From positions 1 to 8,360 of the forward strand of contig JBNJFJ010000088.1 in assembly GCA_051746745.1 (NCBI GenBank): a stretch of DNA of 8,360 nucleotides, given 5' to 3'. Below, piece after piece: positions 6,426-8,360 of this stretch (position 1 is its first letter; each line of letters starts with the position of its first letter). Made by a program: the position numbers and the translations under genes. The DNA comes from Halolactibacillus sp051746745 (GTDB taxonomy: Bacteria > Bacillota > Bacilli > Bacillales > Amphibacillaceae). The notes under the pieces were generated by a model, which had not been told where the DNA came from, made no database searches, and saw only the letters and a program-made list of their open reading frames with translations.

Positions 6426-6443
6426 AAAAGGTGAGAAGACCGT

Positions 6444-6806
6444 ATGAAGAGATTGTTAGTTGTGGATGATCAAGCCGGTATTACCGGCTTATTAAAGATG
6501 TTGTTTCAACATTTAGGGTATGAGGTTATGGTAAGAGAGACAGGAGAAGAGGCACTTCAAGTTTATAAAGAAGTCGATCTCTTAATTACCGACTATTATC
6601 TGTCTGATATCAGTGGTGTGGATGTGGTTAAAGCAATAAGAGAAAAGCGCGCGTTGCCTATCGTTGTGATGAGTGGCTTGATTGATGAAGCAAAAGCTGC
6701 ACTTACGGATTATCCATCTGTTTATTTCGTTGGCAAGCTGTTCAGTATTAAGGATATGGAAAGAGTTGTAACAGAAGCGCTCCAAACTGAAGTGCCTGTC
6801 CGTTGA
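6444..6806 (+). CDS. spo0F: Sporulation response regulator Spo0F, single-receiver phosphotransfer protein
   Basis: A stand-alone receiver domain of 120 residues with no output domain. In Bacillus, Spo0F accepts phosphate from sporulation kinases and passes it to Spo0B and on to Spo0A. Acidic pocket residues D8 and D9, phospho-acceptor D50 (LLITDYY), switch Ser77 (VVMSG) and conserved K98 are all in place. The N-terminal DDQAGITGLLKMLF matches the Spo0F signature DDQxGIxxLLxxxF, including the glutamine after the aspartates that helps set partner specificity. Position between pyrG and fba is the classical spo0F locus. Oddities: the residue after K98 is Leu instead of the near-universal Pro of KPF, and the loop after D50 (YYLSDISG) lacks the usual KIPGMDG form. 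The ATG is preceded by AAAAGGTGAG (6426-6435), 8 bases away. Another single-domain regulator that replaced Spo0F is possible but less likely. Confidence 0.8.
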   Translation: MKRLLVVDDQAGITGLLKMLFQHLGYEVMVRETGEEALQVYKEVDLLITDYYLSDISGVDVVKAIREKRALPIVVMSGLIDEAKAALTDYPSVYFVGKLFSIKDMERVVTEALQTEVPVR

Positions 6807-6879
6807 TAACAAGAATGACAGATTTTAAAAATGTTCGGGAATGGTATAAAAATATCGTCTATTTGATGAAAAATTAAAG

Positions 6880-6893
6880 AGTAAACGCTTACA
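6880..6893. promoter_or_regulatory. Candidate catabolite response element (CcpA site)
   Basis: AGTAAACGCTTACA matches the cre consensus TGNAANCGNWNNCA at every fixed position except the first and is nearly palindromic. It lies after spo0F and 159 bases before the fba start. Its centre is about 57 bases upstream of the start predicted from the 6909-6937 promoter, a placement like that of CcpA-activated ackA and pta. Activation of fba is an inference. Confidence 0.55.
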
Positions 6894-6908
6894 ATGATAA
6901 GCTTTGTC

Positions 6909-6937
6909 TTGCACCTTTGGCCTGAAATTGGTATGCT
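6909..6937 (+). promoter_or_regulatory. Candidate upstream fba promoter
   Basis: TTGCAC (6909-6914), a 17-base spacer, and TATGCT (6932-6937) with an extended -10 TGG just before it (6929-6931). The hexamers match only moderately. An ATTGGT/ACCAAT dyad (6927-6932 and 6947-6952) overlaps its downstream part. Confidence 0.4.
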
Positions 6938-6985
6938 TAGAGTGTAACCAATCAAACGTTGTAATTGACTGGCTATACAAGCATG

Positions 6986-7014
6986 TTTAATTTGTCTTAG
7001 ATATGCTTTATACT
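6986..7014 (+). promoter_or_regulatory. Candidate proximal fba promoter
   Basis: TATACT (7009-7014) is a good -10, but at 17-base spacing the -35 is only TTTAAT (6986-6991). A start near 7021 would give a 31-base leader carrying the strong AAGGAGGA site. Chosen as an alternative to the upstream promoter because of its -10. Confidence 0.4.
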
Positions 7015-7051
7015 AAATTAATTTCTTAACTATTTTAAGGAGGAACAATTC

Positions 7052-7906
7052 ATGCCATTAGTATCAATGACAAAAATGTTGCAAGACGCAAACAGAGACG
7101 GGTACGCAGTAGGACAATTCAACATCAACAACCTTGAGTATATCCAAGCGATCCTTCAAGCAGCTGAAGATGAGAAATCACCAGTCATCTTAGGTGTTTC
7201 AGAAGGTGCAGGAAAATACATGGGTGGTTACGGTGTCGTAGTCGCTATGGTTAAAGCAGTAATGGAAGCACAAGGTACAACAGTACCCGTTGCGATTCAC
7301 TTAGACCACGGTTCAAGCTTTGAACAATGTGCGAAAGCCATCCATGCTGGTTTCACATCAGTTATGATCGATGCTTCTCACGATCCATTTGATGAAAACA
7401 TCGCGACAACTTCAAAAGTTGTTGAATTAGCACACTTACACGGCGTATCAGTTGAAGCTGAGCTTGGAACTGTTGGTGGACAAGAAGATGACGTTGTAGG
7501 TGACATCATCTATGCAGATTCTAAAGAGTGTAAAGAAATGGTTGAGCGTACAGGTATCGATACATTAGCCCCAGCGCTTGGTTCAGTACACGGCCCTTAC
7601 AAAGGTGAGCCAAACTTAGGATTCAAAGAAATGGAAGAAATCAACACACTTGCGGGTGTTCCTTTAGTTCTTCACGGTGGTACTGGTATCCCAACTAAAG
7701 ATATCCAAAAAGCGATTTCTTACGGAACTTCTAAGATTAACGTAAACACTGAAAACCAAATCCAACAAGCTAAGACGGTACGTGAAGTATTAGCGGCTAA
7801 CCCTGATATGATCGACCCTCGTAAATACTTAGGACCATCTCGCGATACAATCAAAGAAACTGTTATTGGTAAAATGCGTGAATTCGGTTCTTCAAACAAA
7901 GCATAA
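7052..7906 (+). CDS. fba: Fructose-1,6-bisphosphate aldolase, class II
   Basis: A 284-residue cytoplasmic, zinc-dependent aldolase that interconverts fructose-1,6-bisphosphate with dihydroxyacetone phosphate and glyceraldehyde-3-phosphate in glycolysis and gluconeogenesis. HLDHG (83-87) gives catalytic Asp85 and zinc ligand His86. The metal-site EAELGTVGG (135-143), zinc ligand His180 in GSVHGPYKGEP, His208 in LHGGTG and the phosphate-binding KINVNTE (228-234) are all intact. Length is that of the Bacillus FbaA group (about 285). The start is fixed by AAGGAGGA (7037-7044), 7 bases from the ATG and the strongest site in the window. The gene favours a narrower codon set (for example AAC for Asn, TTA/CTT for Leu) than its neighbours, as expected for a highly expressed glycolytic gene. 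It ends in a strong terminator; no terminator separates it from spo0F. Confidence 0.98.
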   Translation: MPLVSMTKMLQDANRDGYAVGQFNINNLEYIQAILQAAEDEKSPVILGVSEGAGKYMGGYGVVVAMVKAVMEAQGTTVPVAIHLDHGSSFEQCAKAIHAGFTSVMIDASHDPFDENIATTSKVVELAHLHGVSVEAELGTVGGQEDDVVGDIIYADSKECKEMVERTGIDTLAPALGSVHGPYKGEPNLGFKEMEEINTLAGVPLVLHGGTGIPTKDIQKAISYGTSKINVNTENQIQQAKTVREVLAANPDMIDPRKYLGPSRDTIKETVIGKMREFGSSNKA

Positions 7907-7918
7907 TAGTTTGTATAT

Positions 7919-7954
7919 AAAAAGCACTTATCCTTCTGGGGTAAGTGCTTTTTT
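7919..7954 (+). terminator. Rho-independent terminator of fba
   Basis: A 12-bp perfect stem (7919-7930 with 7942-7953), extendable by up to four pairs including G-T pairs into the loop, followed by six T (7949-7954). It lies 13 bases after the fba stop. Confidence 0.92.
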
Positions 7955-8109
7955 CTATTCTAGAGGAGGATAAGGACATAACCAACGTATTAAAGATACG
8001 ATTACAGGCGCTCACTAGTCAGGAAGGTAATGATATAGTAGACTTAAATTAAATAATGACCTAACTTTTACGACACTAAAAATTTAAAGAGAATGCGAGG
8101 GATATAAAC

Positions 8110-8360
8110 ATGTTGGATTGTTTTGAGATAGAAATCATTGGTGAGGATCGTCACCAGCCGTTTTTTGAACAAATTAAACGCGACATCCTGGTACGTCTAG
8201 ATGATGCGGTTGATTCACTGAGGTTAACAGAAGCCGTCATTGAACGGACAAAACAGATGGCAACCTCATTGATTGTATTAAGGTACATTTTTAAAGAAAC
8301 AATAGAAGAAGACCCAACAGCTGAGATGACAGAATATTATCTCCTTCAATTCAAAGAAGG
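8110..8360 (+). CDS. Hypothetical protein, N-terminal part, cut by the window edge
   Basis: An open frame runs from the ATG at 8110 to the window end (83 codons plus two bases). It has a Shine-Dalgarno GAGGGA (8097-8102) 7 bases upstream. The protein begins MLDCFEIEIIGEDRHQP and is hydrophilic, acidic and probably mostly helical, with no signal peptide or membrane segment and one cysteine (residue 4). I do not recognise the family. In B. subtilis the gene after fbaA is a transaldolase (ywjH), and this is clearly not one, so it is an insertion or lineage-specific gene at this locus. It lies 156 bases after the fba terminator; no clear promoter could be placed. Confidence 0.72.
   Translation, partial: MLDCFEIEIIGEDRHQPFFEQIKRDILVRLDDAVDSLRLTEAVIERTKQMATSLIVLRYIFKETIEEDPTAEMTEYYLLQFKE

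Noticed and set aside
6582..6955. Minus-strand open frames over spo0F and its downstream spacer
   Set aside because: They lie antisense to a well-supported gene, and neither translation resembles a recognisable protein.

Overview
The window is a compact stretch of core chromosome from a low-GC, Gram-positive, Bacillaceae-like bacterium. The evidence is the gene set (speB, ywiB, argS, rpoE delta, pyrG, spo0F, class II fba), strong AGGAGG-type ribosome binding sites, sigma-A and sigma-H style promoters, and intrinsic terminators with U-tracts after most genes. All genes read on the + strand. The sequence does not fix the genus.

Layout. 1-348 is the C-terminal part of agmatinase (speB), closed by a strong terminator. 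A 312-base spacer with short GC-rich repeats and a sigma-A promoter leads into ywiB-argS, a two-gene operon with a 4-base overlap that ends in a long terminator. A P-loop kinase-like gene of unknown substrate (2992-3579) follows, with palindromes in its upstream region. rpoE (RNA polymerase delta subunit) has its own sigma-A promoter and terminator. pyrG (CTP synthase) has a leader that matches the CTP-sensing reiterative-transcription attenuator known from Bacillus subtilis: start at GGGCTC, then a C/U-rich strand inside a terminator hairpin. spo0F, a sporulation phosphorelay response regulator, is preceded by a near-consensus sigma-H promoter and a possible 13-codon upstream reading frame. 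fba (fructose-bisphosphate aldolase) has candidate promoters and a good catabolite response element upstream. The window ends inside an unrecognised gene starting at 8110.

The genes do not form one pathway. They are housekeeping units in separate transcripts: polyamine synthesis, arginyl-tRNA charging, transcription, CTP synthesis, developmental signalling and glycolysis. The rpoE-pyrG-spo0F-fba order is the classical Bacillus arrangement, but ywjG, which lies between pyrG and spo0F in B. subtilis, is missing.

I see no CRISPR array, insertion sequence, phage gene, tRNA or rRNA, and no convincing new multi-gene system. The items most worth a second look are the pyrG attenuator, the small reading frame in the spo0F leader, the divergent Spo0F active-site surroundings, the kinase-like gene with its upstream palindromes, and the unrecognised gene at the right edge.
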